DNA from: an uncultured Clostridium sp.
Lineage (GTDB): Bacteria > Bacillota > Clostridia > Clostridiales > Clostridiaceae
Assembly (NCBI RefSeq): GCF_900769625.1
Contig: NZ_CAAGHK010000030.1
Coordinates: 1 to 30,638, forward strand
DNA length: 30,638 nucleotides
Reading direction: 5' to 3'
This document shows positions 7,332 through 15,345 of this stretch, in pieces (the first letter of the stretch is position 1; every line of letters starts with the position of its first letter). Position numbers and translations under genes: made by a program. The notes under the pieces are model-generated. The model was not told where the DNA came from. It saw only the letters and a program-made list of their open reading frames with translations, and made no database searches.

Positions 7332-8346
7332 ATGGCTAAATTATCTAAGAGGAGTATTTTTAGAAAAATTACTAAACTTATTGATGGAAAAATAGGAAGA
7401 AGTTTAAGAAAAGCGAAAGATTGTTATAAATCTTCAAAAATCTATACAGGTCGGGATCATATTTTATCAATGCTATTCATACAGCTTTCAAACTGTAATA
7501 CTTTAAGAGATGCACACTATACCTATAAAAATTCAATAAAATTGTCTAAAGAATTTAAGTTACCCTCATATTCTCAATTATCAAGATTAAATAAAAATAA
7601 AGATTCAAGTATATTTAGTAATATTTTTTCGGACCTGCTTGAAAAAGCAGAAAAGGAAATAAAGTCACCAATAGAAATTAAAAAAATAAAGAATAAGTAC
7701 TCTTTTTTCTTATAGAACTAAATTACCACATAAAATTAACATAGTACCTGGTAAGATTGGCGAACGTAATTGCATAGATAATTACACTTCAGATGAAAAT
7801 ACATTATATTTATTTGATAAGGGGTATTATAAGTATTCATGGTATGATGACATGAGTAAAGAGAATATTAGATTTGTAACACGTCAGCCCAGCAATGCTG
7901 TGACCGAAGAGTATTCAAGTAGATATACTGGAATAGATAATTTATATGATTATACAATTACTCTAGGTACTAATTATAGTAAAAATAAGACTAAACATAA
8001 ATATAGAGAGATTCTATATTTTGAAAATGACTCAGATGAAGAATTCAGACTGGTCACTAACATTTTTGACTTACCAGCTCAATATATAGTATCTCTCTAT
8101 AAAAAACGTTGGGATATTGAATTATTCTTTAAATGGATTAAACAACATCTCACCATAAAAAGCTGGTTAGGTCATAACCTTAATTCAATTATCATCCAAA
8201 TATATTCTGCACTTATTATATACATTTTATTACTTCTAATAAAAAAAAGATTTAATTTGGATATGACACTATTTAATATTTTAAGAATTATAAGAGGAAA
8301 TTTATTAGAAACATATGCTTTGAGGAATATTTTTCTAAGGCGGTAG
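7332..8346 (+). pseudogene. IS4-family transposase with DUF4372-like N-terminus, internally deleted and frameshifted
   Basis: The first part (ATG at 7332, with GGAGG at 7315-7319) reads MAKLSKRSIFRKITKLI and stops at 7715. The second part is in another frame, open from about 7690 to 8346. It includes LFDKGYYKYSWYDD, which supplies the second catalytic Asp, and YKKRWDIELFFKWIKQHL, which fits the YREK signature Y-x2-R-x3-E-x6-K with the catalytic Glu. Together they give about 340 residues against roughly 380 for relatives. The missing block falls where the first catalytic Asp should be. A simple programmed frameshift would not restore it, so the enzyme should be dead; movement would need transposase supplied in trans. 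Confidence 0.85.
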
Positions 8347-8445
8347 TCATAAAAATAAAAAAATAACTTCTAAATTATCACGCTATAATTCCGTCCTTCT
8401 TTATTTGGAAATAAAGGAATGTAAAGCTAGAAATTAAAGAAAAGA

Positions 8446-8490
8446 AACTCCATTCCATGTTTTTTACCATGAAGTGGAGTTCTGTTTTTT
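8446..8490 (+). terminator. Terminator at the right end of the IS
   Basis: AACTCCATTCCATG pairs with CATGAAGTGGAGTT (two imperfect positions), followed by CTGTTTTTT. It lies after the transposase remnant and before the right inverted repeat. Confidence 0.65.
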
Positions 8491-8526
8491 ATTCTATTAT
8501 TTAATTGGTTTTGTGCAACAGTAAAA

Positions 8527-8543
8527 CTATTCAGGGGATTTTT
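8527..8543 (-). terminator. Right target duplication and right half of split terminator
   Basis: CTATTCAG (8527-8534) is the second target-site copy; AGGGGATTTTT (8533-8543) is the right arm of the former bidirectional terminator. It lies only a few bases from the yunB stop codon. Confidence 0.75.
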
Positions 8544-8546
8544 ATT

Positions 8547-9218
8547 TTAATTGTCACTTGTCAATTTGGAATTGTCAATCGTTCCAACTCCCCATGTCAT
8601 GTTAGGAATTTTCCCAACAATTATTGTGTCACTTACTGGAACCTGCGTTGTTACAGTAGCATCCTGATCACTCAATGGAAGTTTCAGTCTTATCTGTGCT
8701 GTGATATTCAAATAAATCTTATGTCTTGTCTGATTTATTCCTGCACTTTCAAATTTCGATTCATAACTTGTAGTTATATTTCCAATTGGCTCTATATGCA
8801 TTTTTATATTTGGCCCAAGTCTATAAAAAACACTTCTATTAGTTGTCCATCCTAGAGGAACTTCAACAGTGTTATCCTTCAAATCTTCAAGTGCTGCATT
8901 ACATTCATTAGAAAGTTTAGCAGCAATGTAATTCAGCTTTACAGTATCTGCCTGTATAAGATTTATGTTTCCTTCGTTATCCTTTTGAATCTTAATCATT
9001 TCATCGTATTTAAAATCTTCATTCAATATTTCCATGCTTTTATCATTAATAATATTTAATGTTTGATTTTTCGCCATTATCTTGCTTATTTCAACAACTG
9101 ACGGCAGCACTTTTTTATCAAAAAAGATTATCAAAATGTTAAATGTTACAATTATACTTATGATAACTAAAATAATCTTAATAAATCTGTAATTTTTACG
9201 TTTTGTATAGTACTCCAT
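8547..9218 (-). CDS. yunB: Sporulation protein YunB
   Basis: The product is about 223 residues. One transmembrane segment lies near residues 12-35 (FIKIILVIISIIVTFNILII). The C-terminal half has the family motif PVSDTIIVGKIPNMTW, and the middle includes VEVPLGWTTN and RLGPNIKMHIEPIG. In Bacillus YunB is a SigmaE-controlled mother-cell protein needed for normal sporulation; its biochemical role is unclear. The start is set at 9218 by AAAGGTG just upstream; an in-frame ATG 12 codons earlier lacks a ribosome site. The last residues (GTIDNSKLTSDN) and stop are encoded by TTGACAA-type heptad repeats, unlike a typical YunB tail. Its terminator was disrupted by the IS. Confidence 0.88.
   Translation of the reverse strand: MEYYTKRKNYRFIKIILVIISIIVTFNILIIFFDKKVLPSVVEISKIMAKNQTLNIINDKSMEILNEDFKYDEMIKIQKDNEGNINLIQADTVKLNYIAAKLSNECNAALEDLKDNTVEVPLGWTTNRSVFYRLGPNIKMHIEPIGNITTSYESKFESAGINQTRHKIYLNITAQIRLKLPLSDQDATVTTQVPVSDTIIVGKIPNMTWGVGTIDNSKLTSDN
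8549..8580. repeat. TTGACAA-type heptad repeat forming the yunB 3' end
   Basis: On the minus strand ATTGACAATTCCAAATTGAC continues into AAGTGACAATTAA, about four heptads that encode the final residues and stop of yunB. Confidence 0.65.
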
Positions 9219-9245
9219 ATAAACACCTTTATAATGAGTTAGTGA

Positions 9246-9273
9246 TTTACTCATACTATAAATATGCTATAAT
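9246..9273 (+). promoter_or_regulatory. SigA-type promoter of the class A PBP gene
   Basis: TTTACT and TATAAT are separated by 16 bases, about 50 bases upstream of the PBP start and overlapping the divergent yunB leader. Confidence 0.5.
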
Positions 9274-9322
9274 GATATAAAATATTATTATATTTTATAC
9301 CTTAAAAATTTAGGAGGAAAAA

Positions 9323-11851
9323 ATGGCAGTTAACAACTCAACAAAAACAAAAAGCTCTCCTCGTAATAAAAAGAAATCTAGACAAAATAACGGAATAAAA
9401 CTTTTTAAGGGAATCTGTTTTGGACTTATATTTTGTTTCTTAGCTCTTTTTGTTATGGCAGCAGGCTATGCTTTTGCTATAATCAAAACTACACCGCCTT
9501 TAAATGTTGATGATGTCTTATCTTTAAACCAGCCATCAAGCCTTTTTGATAACGATGGTAATTTTATGGATAACCTTCATACAGATGAGGAACGTTATGT
9601 TATTGATTCCAGTGAAATGCCTGCAAATCTGAAGAATGCTTTTGTGTCTATTGAAGATGAAAGATTTTACAAACATAATGGAATAGATGTTCAGAGAATA
9701 GCAGGGGCAGCATTATTAGATATTAAAAAAATATTAACTGGTCAAAAGGGGCTCCACGGTGCTTCTACATTAACACAACAGCTGCTAAAGAATACAATTT
9801 TAACTAATGATGTATCAATCGAAAGAAAAGTTAAAGAAATATATTTAGCTATTAATCTTGAAAAGAAATTAACTAAAGATCAGATATTGACAGCATATTT
9901 AAATACAATACCACTTGGAGGCCAAGTTTATGGCGTTGAAGCTGCATCTCTCTTATATTTCAGTAAGAATACTTCTGATTTATCACTTATTGAATGCGCT
10001 TATCTCGCTGGTATAACACAGGCTCCTACAACATATAGCGCATATAATGAGAATAATATTAAAGATCCTTCTCCATATATAAACAGAACAATAACTGTTT
10101 TGAGTATGATGAAGCAGAATAATTACATTACTGAAGCTGAATGCAGTAAAGCAATTGAAGATGTTAAAAATGGTGGACTTATATTTAAAAAGAGCAAACA
10201 GGACTACAACTTAAATTATGAATGGTTCGTATACCCTACTGTTTCACAAGTTAAAGAAGATTTAAAGAAAAAATATAATTATACAGACGAAGAAGTATCT
10301 AAGCTAGTAGTCAATGGCGGATTAAAAATTTATACAACTATGGATAAAGAGCTTCAAGACTTTACTCAGCAGACTCTGGATAATTATAAAAATCTAGGAA
10401 TCAGTAACGCTGAAACTTATGACAGAAACGGTGTTCCATTACTTCAGGCATCGGCAACAATAGTTGATTACCGAAACGGCAAAGTTCTTGCCATGGTTGG
10501 TGGAAGGGGCAGACAACAGCCTCAGTCAACAAACAGAGCTTATAATGCATTAAGGCCTATCGGTTCAACTACAAAACCATTAACTGTTTATGGACCTGCA
10601 ATAAATGAAAAAGTAATTACGGCTGCAACACCTATTGATGATGCTCCCCTTCCTGCAAATAAATTGAATGGCGGTAATCATTATGATCCTGCTAATTCAG
10701 ACTTTACGTATCAGGGACTTATGACAGCAAGAGAAGCATTGACATATTCAAAAAATACTGCCGCTGTAATTGTTGAAGATATGCTTGGCATAAAAACAGG
10801 TATTGAATATGGTGAAAAACTTGGATTAAAGTATAACAGCAAATCGAAAAGCTCCATAGCATCATTAGCTTTAGGTCAATTCAATAATGATCCTAAAGAT
10901 CCTGATGGTGGTAATACTTATATCTTAGCCGGTGCATTTGGTACCTTTGGTAATGAAGGCGAATATGTTCGACCTCTCTTATACACAAAAGTTGTTGATG
11001 CAACTGGAAAAACTATTTTAGACAATGAACATTTAAGCAGAGAAGATGTATTTTCACCAGAAACTGCTTATATTATGTACGATATGCTGAAAGGACCTGT
11101 AACATACTATTCAAGTACTCCTGCAAAATGGGGAGAAATGCCTGTATCAGGGAAAACAGGTACTACATCAGATTCATGCGACTTATGGTTTGCAGGTCTT
11201 ACACCTTACCTTTCAGGATCAGTATGGCTTGGATATGATAATCCTACGAAGCTTTCCGGTGGTTCAAGTGCATGTGCTAAACTTTGGGGAATGATTATGG
11301 CCAAAGCACATGAGGGTCTTAAAGTAAAAGAAATAGAAGAGCCTTCTAGTATTGTAAAAGTTTCTGTATGCAGAGATTCAGGACTTTTACCTAGCTCATT
11401 ATGCAGTGCAGACCAAAGAGGTAGCAGAGTATATGAAGAATTATTTGCTGAAGGAACTGAACCTACAGAAACATGTAATGTCCATGTTGTAGCAAATATC
11501 AACAGATTAAATAATAAACTTGCTACGCCAGGAACTCCATCATTCTTGGTCAGAAAAGAAATTTATATTAGGAAAGATAATCCAAATCCTGTAACGGCAG
11601 ATTATAATATGGTTCTTCCTTCAAGCTATGACCCAACAACTTCATCAAGTAATTATGGTTTAGGTCAAGCAGATCTGGAAAATAACACAGATAATACTCA
11701 AAATAATCCAGATAACAATACTAATCAAAATGATACTCAAAACAACAATGCTCACACTGGTCCAGTTACTGATCCAAGTCAACAGACACAGGCAGATCTT
11801 CTGCCACCGCCAGTAACTGATAACAATCCCATAATTACACCTATAAATTAA
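9323..11851 (+). CDS. ponA: Class A penicillin-binding protein (glycosyltransferase/transpeptidase)
   Basis: The 842-residue protein polymerises and cross-links peptidoglycan outside the membrane. A basic, Asn/Lys-rich cytoplasmic tail (1-27) precedes one membrane anchor (about 28-53). The GT51 domain shows EDERFYKH at 111-118 with catalytic Glu111, GASTLTQQLLKN at 146-157 and RKVKEIYLAINLEKKL near 168-183. The transpeptidase domain has the triad STTK (Ser415-Lys418), SKN (476-478) and KTG (611-613). After about residue 780 comes a low-complexity Asn/Asp/Gln/Thr tail, common on clostridial class A PBPs and probably in the wall. Ribosome site AGGAGG precedes the start, and a strong terminator follows. 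The symbol is by analogy to Bacillus PBP1; a PBP1A-style name would be equally valid. Confidence 0.95.
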   Translation: MAVNNSTKTKSSPRNKKKSRQNNGIKLFKGICFGLIFCFLALFVMAAGYAFAIIKTTPPLNVDDVLSLNQPSSLFDNDGNFMDNLHTDEERYVIDSSEMPANLKNAFVSIEDERFYKHNGIDVQRIAGAALLDIKKILTGQKGLHGASTLTQQLLKNTILTNDVSIERKVKEIYLAINLEKKLTKDQILTAYLNTIPLGGQVYGVEAASLLYFSKNTSDLSLIECAYLAGITQAPTTYSAYNENNIKDPSPYINRTITVLSMMKQNNYITEAECSKAIEDVKNGGLIFKKSKQDYNLNYEWFVYPTVSQVKEDLKKKYNYTDEEVSKLVVNGGLKIYTTMDKELQDFTQQTLDNYKNLGISNAETYDRNGVPLLQASATIVDYRNGKVLAMVGGRGRQQPQSTNRAYNALRPIGSTTKPLTVYGPAINEKVITAATPIDDAPLPANKLNGGNHYDPANSDFTYQGLMTAREALTYSKNTAAVIVEDMLGIKTGIEYGEKLGLKYNSKSKSSIASLALGQFNNDPKDPDGGNTYILAGAFGTFGNEGEYVRPLLYTKVVDATGKTILDNEHLSREDVFSPETAYIMYDMLKGPVTYYSSTPAKWGEMPVSGKTGTTSDSCDLWFAGLTPYLSGSVWLGYDNPTKLSGGSSACAKLWGMIMAKAHEGLKVKEIEEPSSIVKVSVCRDSGLLPSSLCSADQRGSRVYEELFAEGTEPTETCNVHVVANINRLNNKLATPGTPSFLVRKEIYIRKDNPNPVTADYNMVLPSSYDPTTSSSNYGLGQADLENNTDNTQNNPDNNTNQNDTQNNNAHTGPVTDPSQQTQADLLPPPVTDNNPIITPIN

Positions 11852-11861
11852 AACACTAAAC

Positions 11862-11890
11862 AAAAGCTCTAGGAACTTCCTAGAGCTTTT
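11862..11890 (+). terminator. Rho-independent terminator of the PBP gene
   Basis: AAAAGCTCTAGGA pairs perfectly with TCCTAGAGCTTTT around a three-base loop, ten bases after the stop codon. Confidence 0.85.
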
Positions 11891-12172
11891 ATTATATATC
11901 GAACATTTCATCATATTTTTTCCTTTCCCTTCGCATGCTTCACTTTTGCATTTCTCTATGTATGAATTTTTTATTTTATTTTCTTTCAAGTTTGCTTCTA
12001 AAAATTCATTTAAACTCTATTTTTATCGATTTTTTTACCTTTTTTATTATTTTATGAATTTTTGCTTAATATAATCTTGCATTTTTCTTTTTCTTAGTAT
12101 AAAATAAGTTTAGTTACAATTTTCGTTATTCTACATTAGAAAGTTTAATAGACAACTAGGGGGTTATATGCA
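11891..12172 (+). other. Intergenic gap before the first symporter gene
   Basis: About 280 T-rich bases without a supportable gene. A weak promoter candidate is TTGCAT (12077-12082) and TATAAA (12098-12103) with a short 15-base spacer. No glycine riboswitch or other structured leader is visible, in contrast to the second symporter gene at 20197-21633. Confidence 0.4.
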
Positions 12173-13588
12173 ATGTTAAATCATATTCTTGAAAAATTAA
12201 ATTCAATAATAACACTGTCTAACGATATATTATGGACTTACGTGTTAATAGCACCATTAATAGTGCTTGGAGTATATTTTACTTTTAAGACTGGCTTTGT
12301 TCAGTTTAGATATATAAAGGAAATGTTCAGACTTCTAACAGATGGAGCTACAGAAAAAAAAGAAAAAGGTTCAGTTTCATCTTTTCAAGCATTTTGTATA
12401 AGTACTGCTTCAAGAGTTGGAACTGGTAATCTAGCTGGTATTGCAATTGCAATTTCTATCGGTGGACCTGGTGCAGTATTCTGGATGTGGTTAATGGCAC
12501 TTATAGGTTCTGCTTCAAGCTTTGTGGAGTCAACACTTGCACAAATATACAAGCAATCTGACGGAAATGGTTCTTATATCGGTGGACCTGCATACTATAT
12601 GGAAAAAGCACTTAACATGAAATGGATGGGTGTAATATTTTCAATATTAATTACAATATGTTTCGGTCTTGTATTTAATTCAGTTCAATCGAACACAATA
12701 TCATTAGCATTAAATCAAGCTTTTGGTGTTAACAGAATTATTGTCGGCGTTGTACTTACAATTATAACTGCCATTATAATATTTGGCGGAATACATAGAA
12801 TTGCAAAGGTTTCTGAAATAATAGTTCCTATTATGGCTGTTGCTTACATATTAATTGCTCTATTTGTTGTAGTTATAAACATAACAAAGGTACCAGGATT
12901 AATTTCATTAATCGTTCAAAATGCTTTTGGTGCTAAACAGGCAGTTGGAGGAAGTATTGGTGGTGCTCTTCTTATCGGAATAAAAAGAGGTTTATTCTCA
13001 AATGAAGCTGGAATGGGTAGTGCTCCAAATGCTGCTGCTACAGCTAATGTATCTCATCCAGTTAAACAGGGTTTAATACAGACTTTAGGTGTATTTACAG
13101 ATACTATTGTAATCTGCAGCTGTACTGCTTTCATAATCCTTCTTTCAGATATTGATTTATCAAGTGGACTTACTGGTATCGAGCTTACTCAAAATGCTCT
13201 AAGCTCTCATCTAGGAAATTTCGGAAGCATATTTATAGCTATCTGCGTACTACTTTTTGCATTCAGCTCAATTGTTGGTAACTATTATTATGGCGAAGCA
13301 AATATAGAATTCTTAAGCAGCAAAAAGATATACATTACAATATATAGAGTATGTGTTGCTTTAATGGTATTATTCGGCGCTACAGTAAGCATGGATATTG
13401 TCTGGAATCTTGCCGATGTCATTATGGCATTGATGGCAATAACTAATCTAATTGCAATTGCACTTCTTGGTAAATTTGCATTCAAAGCTCTTGATGATTA
13501 TAGAGCACAGAAAAAAGCTGGAATAAAAGAACCTATTTTTAAATCTTCTTCTATTCCAGAACTTAAGAACGTAACAGAATGGAAATAA
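12173..13588 (+). CDS. Alanine/glycine:cation symporter (AGCS family)
   Basis: The 471-residue integral membrane protein imports alanine or glycine with Na+ or H+. Family signatures seen are SSFQAFCISTASRVGTGNLAGIA (about 70-92), the GGPGAVFWMWLMALIGSASSFVE block, and RGLFSNEAGMGSAPNAAATA near 275-295; about ten hydrophobic helices span the length. The start at 12173 follows AGGGGG; an ATG seven bases earlier opens only the tiny frame ATG-CAA-TGT-TAA, so it is not the start. A strong bidirectional terminator follows the stop. It is a paralogue of the gene at 20197-21633 but lacks that gene's riboswitch. Exact substrate preference is not deducible. Confidence 0.93.
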   Translation: MLNHILEKLNSIITLSNDILWTYVLIAPLIVLGVYFTFKTGFVQFRYIKEMFRLLTDGATEKKEKGSVSSFQAFCISTASRVGTGNLAGIAIAISIGGPGAVFWMWLMALIGSASSFVESTLAQIYKQSDGNGSYIGGPAYYMEKALNMKWMGVIFSILITICFGLVFNSVQSNTISLALNQAFGVNRIIVGVVLTIITAIIIFGGIHRIAKVSEIIVPIMAVAYILIALFVVVINITKVPGLISLIVQNAFGAKQAVGGSIGGALLIGIKRGLFSNEAGMGSAPNAAATANVSHPVKQGLIQTLGVFTDTIVICSCTAFIILLSDIDLSSGLTGIELTQNALSSHLGNFGSIFIAICVLLFAFSSIVGNYYYGEANIEFLSSKKIYITIYRVCVALMVLFGATVSMDIVWNLADVIMALMAITNLIAIALLGKFAFKALDDYRAQKKAGIKEPIFKSSSIPELKNVTEWK

Positions 13589-13616
13589 AAAAACGTGGTA
13601 TAAAACCACGTTTTTT
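13587..13616. terminator. Bidirectional terminator between convergent genes
   Basis: AAAAAACGTGGT and ACCACGTTTTTT pair with a short loop and have T-runs on both strands. It overlaps the stop of the symporter gene and lies ten bases from the stop of the convergent gene. Confidence 0.85.
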
Positions 13617-13625
13617 ATTTATAAA

Positions 13626-14471
13626 TCAGTTCGTCACTACTTTATTGGTCACATTTTCTTTAATACAACTATACACTTTCCCATTATCCGCATTAACTAA
13701 TATTTTAACTAGAATATCTGATTGATCAGAATTATTTACTTTTATAGGTACTATATAACACAATTCAAGTTCATTACTATCATTACTATATATTTTATTA
13801 TCTGCATATACAAGTTCAATCTTCCCAGAAACCTCACCATTCAAATCATATTTAGCAAAATAATCATAAGCAGTATTCTCTGCCTCCTCTTCACTTATAC
13901 TTATCTTTGCTTCTTTACATTTCTTCTGCATTGTAGTATTTGAATATCCATCTATATAAGCATTTTCTTTATCTATATTTATTTTTATTTCATCAAAATA
14001 TAATTTATATCCATTTTCTTTTTTCGTATATATAAATGAATAATATGGTAAATCACTATCATCTTTTTTCTCAACAAAAATCAAATCGTTTCCACAAATC
14101 CCCATAAGATATTCTTCTGCCTTCACTCTTGCATTCTCTTCCGTAATTTTAGGCAGTTTTTTTGTTATATCCTTTTTTGCAAAACCTACTACATTATTAT
14201 CTTTATCGAGATCTATTCCATAATCTTGAGTTACAATACTCTTACTGACAAGCTCATTCTGGCTGTTAATAGTCTTTACCCTTTCATATTTTAAATCTGA
14301 AAGTTCTTCTTTTCTTTCTACAGCATTCATAGAATATAATTTTGACATAAACTGCTTTGATGCATTTATTTCCTTTGTTGATTCTCCAAATAACTTATAC
14401 GATGCAATTCCTATAATTGCAGCGATGAAAATAAATATTATAATGATATTAATTATTACTTTTTTCTTCAT
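13626..14471 (-). CDS. Membrane-anchored protein with PepSY-like repeats, function unknown
   Basis: The 281-residue product has one N-terminal membrane anchor (about residues 4-27, mostly Ile) and an extracellular part. Two segments resemble each other and PepSY/YcdB-type repeats: ITEENARVKAEEYL near 110 and ISEEEAENTAYDYF near 190. It may be a spore-envelope or protease-inhibitor-type protein, but I do not recognise a defined family. The ATG at 14471 is chosen because AGGAGG lies five bases upstream; an in-frame TTG one codon earlier (14474) is too close. Its translation start region is extraordinary: it is the last unit of a 20-bp tandem repeat containing upstream AGGAGG-ATG modules (see the repeat entry and findings). 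A long palindrome overlaps its likely promoter. Confidence 0.75.
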   Translation of the reverse strand: MKKKVIINIIIIFIFIAAIIGIASYKLFGESTKEINASKQFMSKLYSMNAVERKEELSDLKYERVKTINSQNELVSKSIVTQDYGIDLDKDNNVVGFAKKDITKKLPKITEENARVKAEEYLMGICGNDLIFVEKKDDSDLPYYSFIYTKKENGYKLYFDEIKINIDKENAYIDGYSNTTMQKKCKEAKISISEEEAENTAYDYFAKYDLNGEVSGKIELVYADNKIYSNDSNELELCYIVPIKVNNSDQSDILVKILVNADNGKVYSCIKENVTNKVVTN

Positions 14472-14535
14472 CAATTCCTCCTTTAAAACATCAATTCCTC
14501 CTTTAAAACATCAATTCCTCCTTTAAAACATCAAT
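14469..14535 (-). repeat. Triple 20-bp repeat of ribosome site plus start codon
   Basis: The 20-base unit occupies 14471-14490, 14491-14510 and 14511-14530 without a mismatch, plus partial ends. Read on the minus strand each unit is TTTTAAAGGAGGAATTGATG. Thus ATG-TTT-TAA minigenes start at 14531, 14511 and 14491, and the real gene ATG is at 14471. The last two minigenes have AGGAGG five bases upstream, and each TAA directly abuts the next AGGAGG. Confidence 0.95.
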
Positions 14536-14560
14536 ACCCGTTAAATAATTTTAAATACTT

Positions 14561-14605
14561 ATTATTTATTACCTATATTATATCATAATATAGGTAATAA
14601 ATAAT
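14561..14605. promoter_or_regulatory. 20-bp perfect inverted repeat in divergent promoter region
   Basis: ATTATTTATTACCTATATTA and its exact complement flank the loop TATCA. On the minus strand its centre carries TATAAT, a likely -10 element for the gene at 13626-14471, so it may be an operator overlapping that promoter. No gene ends here, and no T-run follows, arguing against a terminator. Confidence 0.6.
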
Positions 14606-14677
14606 GTTTATTTTTACTACCAATTATTTCAATCCTGCTATAAACATTAAAATTCAAAGGATAATTTTAAAAATATA

Positions 14678-14706
14678 TTGATTTTTCCATTCAAAGTATA
14701 TATAAT
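14678..14706 (+). promoter_or_regulatory. SigA-type promoter of the xre-potABCD operon
   Basis: TTGATT and a perfect TATAAT are 17 bases apart, about 78 bases upstream of the regulator start. The short gap to each following gene suggests one transcript for the whole operon. Confidence 0.65.
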
Positions 14707-14728
14707 ATCATTGTTTGTTTAGTAATTT

Positions 14729-14743
14729 TAAACTTATAGTTTA
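14729..14743. promoter_or_regulatory. Candidate operator of the XRE-cupin regulator
   Basis: TAAACT-TAT-AGTTTA is a perfect six-base inverted repeat just downstream of the predicted transcription start. It is embedded in two TTTAGTAA copies. Position suggests autoregulation. Confidence 0.4.
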
Positions 14744-14783
14744 GTAAAAGTGATTATTATAAAATTGTTAGTAGGTGGAATTT

Positions 14784-15323
14784 ATGCAGATTGGAGAAAA
14801 AATTCGTGTGCTCCGAATGGAAAAACAATTAACTCAGGAAGAGCTTGCAAATAGATGTGAATTATCTAAGGGATTTATTTCTCAAGTTGAAAATGATTTA
14901 ACTTCACCATCTATTGCTACATTAATCGATATACTTGAGATTTTAGGGACTAACCTTCCTGATTTCTTTAGTGATACAAAAGAAGAAAAAGTAACATATA
15001 CAAAAGACGATATGTTTGAAAAAGATGATGATGACTTAAAATACTCTTTAATGTGGCTTATTCCTAATGCCCAAAAGAATGAAATGGAACCAATAATGAT
15101 CACACTTCAGCCTGGCGGTCAGTATATAGAAGAAGAACCACATGAAGGTGAAGAATTTGGATATGTTTTATCTGGAACAATAATTCTTCATTTAGGAAAA
15201 AAGAAATATAAAGTCAAAAAAGGGGAAAGCTTTTATTATAAGGCAAAAGTAAATCACTACATTGCAAATACTGGTAAGTCACCAGCTAAAGTTATCTGGA
15301 TTAGTACTCCCCCATCATTTTAA
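14784..15323 (+). CDS. XRE-cupin transcriptional regulator of polyamine uptake
   Basis: The 179-residue protein has an XRE helix-turn-helix at about 4-60 (IRVLRMEKQLTQEELANRCELSKGFISQVEND) and a C-terminal cupin at about 100-175, with PHEGEEFGYVLSGTIILHLG and GESFYYKAKVNHYIANTG. This is the PuuR-like arrangement that typically controls polyamine genes and senses a small ligand in the cupin. It heads the operon 22 bases before potA, which supports control of polyamine import. The ATG at 14784 is chosen for AGGTGG five bases upstream; an in-frame GTG at 14775 sits inside that ribosome site. A palindrome at 14729-14743 is a candidate operator. Ligand identity (putrescine or spermidine) is inferred from context. 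Confidence 0.92.
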   Translation: MQIGEKIRVLRMEKQLTQEELANRCELSKGFISQVENDLTSPSIATLIDILEILGTNLPDFFSDTKEEKVTYTKDDMFEKDDDDLKYSLMWLIPNAQKNEMEPIMITLQPGGQYIEEEPHEGEEFGYVLSGTIILHLGKKKYKVKKGESFYYKAKVNHYIANTGKSPAKVIWISTPPSF

Positions 15324-15345
15324 ACAATAGAAAGAGGTGTTTTTT

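Larger units (their letters stand above)
7240..8526 (+). mobile_element. IS4-family insertion sequence, 1287 bp, defective
   Basis: The ends are perfect 13-base inverted repeats, TTTTACTGTTGCA at 7240-7252 and its complement at 8514-8526, bordered by an 8-base target duplication CTATTCAG. The target core is CCCC-N6-GGGG, the loop region of a terminator. Inside is one transposase gene, now broken. IS186, another IS4-family element, is known to favour GGGG-N6/7-CCCC targets, so a similar hairpin preference is plausible (inference). The left end folds on itself (7238-7265) and the right end has a terminator (8446-8490), which would insulate the element from neighbouring transcription. Intact TSD and IRs suggest a fairly recent insertion, with decay confined to the transposase. 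Confidence 0.85.

Noticed and set aside
7690..7715. Programmed frameshift at the T-run in the transposase gene
   Set aside because: The second frame is +1 relative to the first, not -1, and the first catalytic Asp region is absent, so a deletion explains it better.
1539..8580. CRISPR array formed by the short repeats
   Set aside because: Repeats are 7 bases long, imperfect and dispersed, with no unique spacers or cas genes.
11206..11989. Minus-strand frames at the end of the PBP gene
   Set aside because: They overlap well-supported coding sequence and the terminator.
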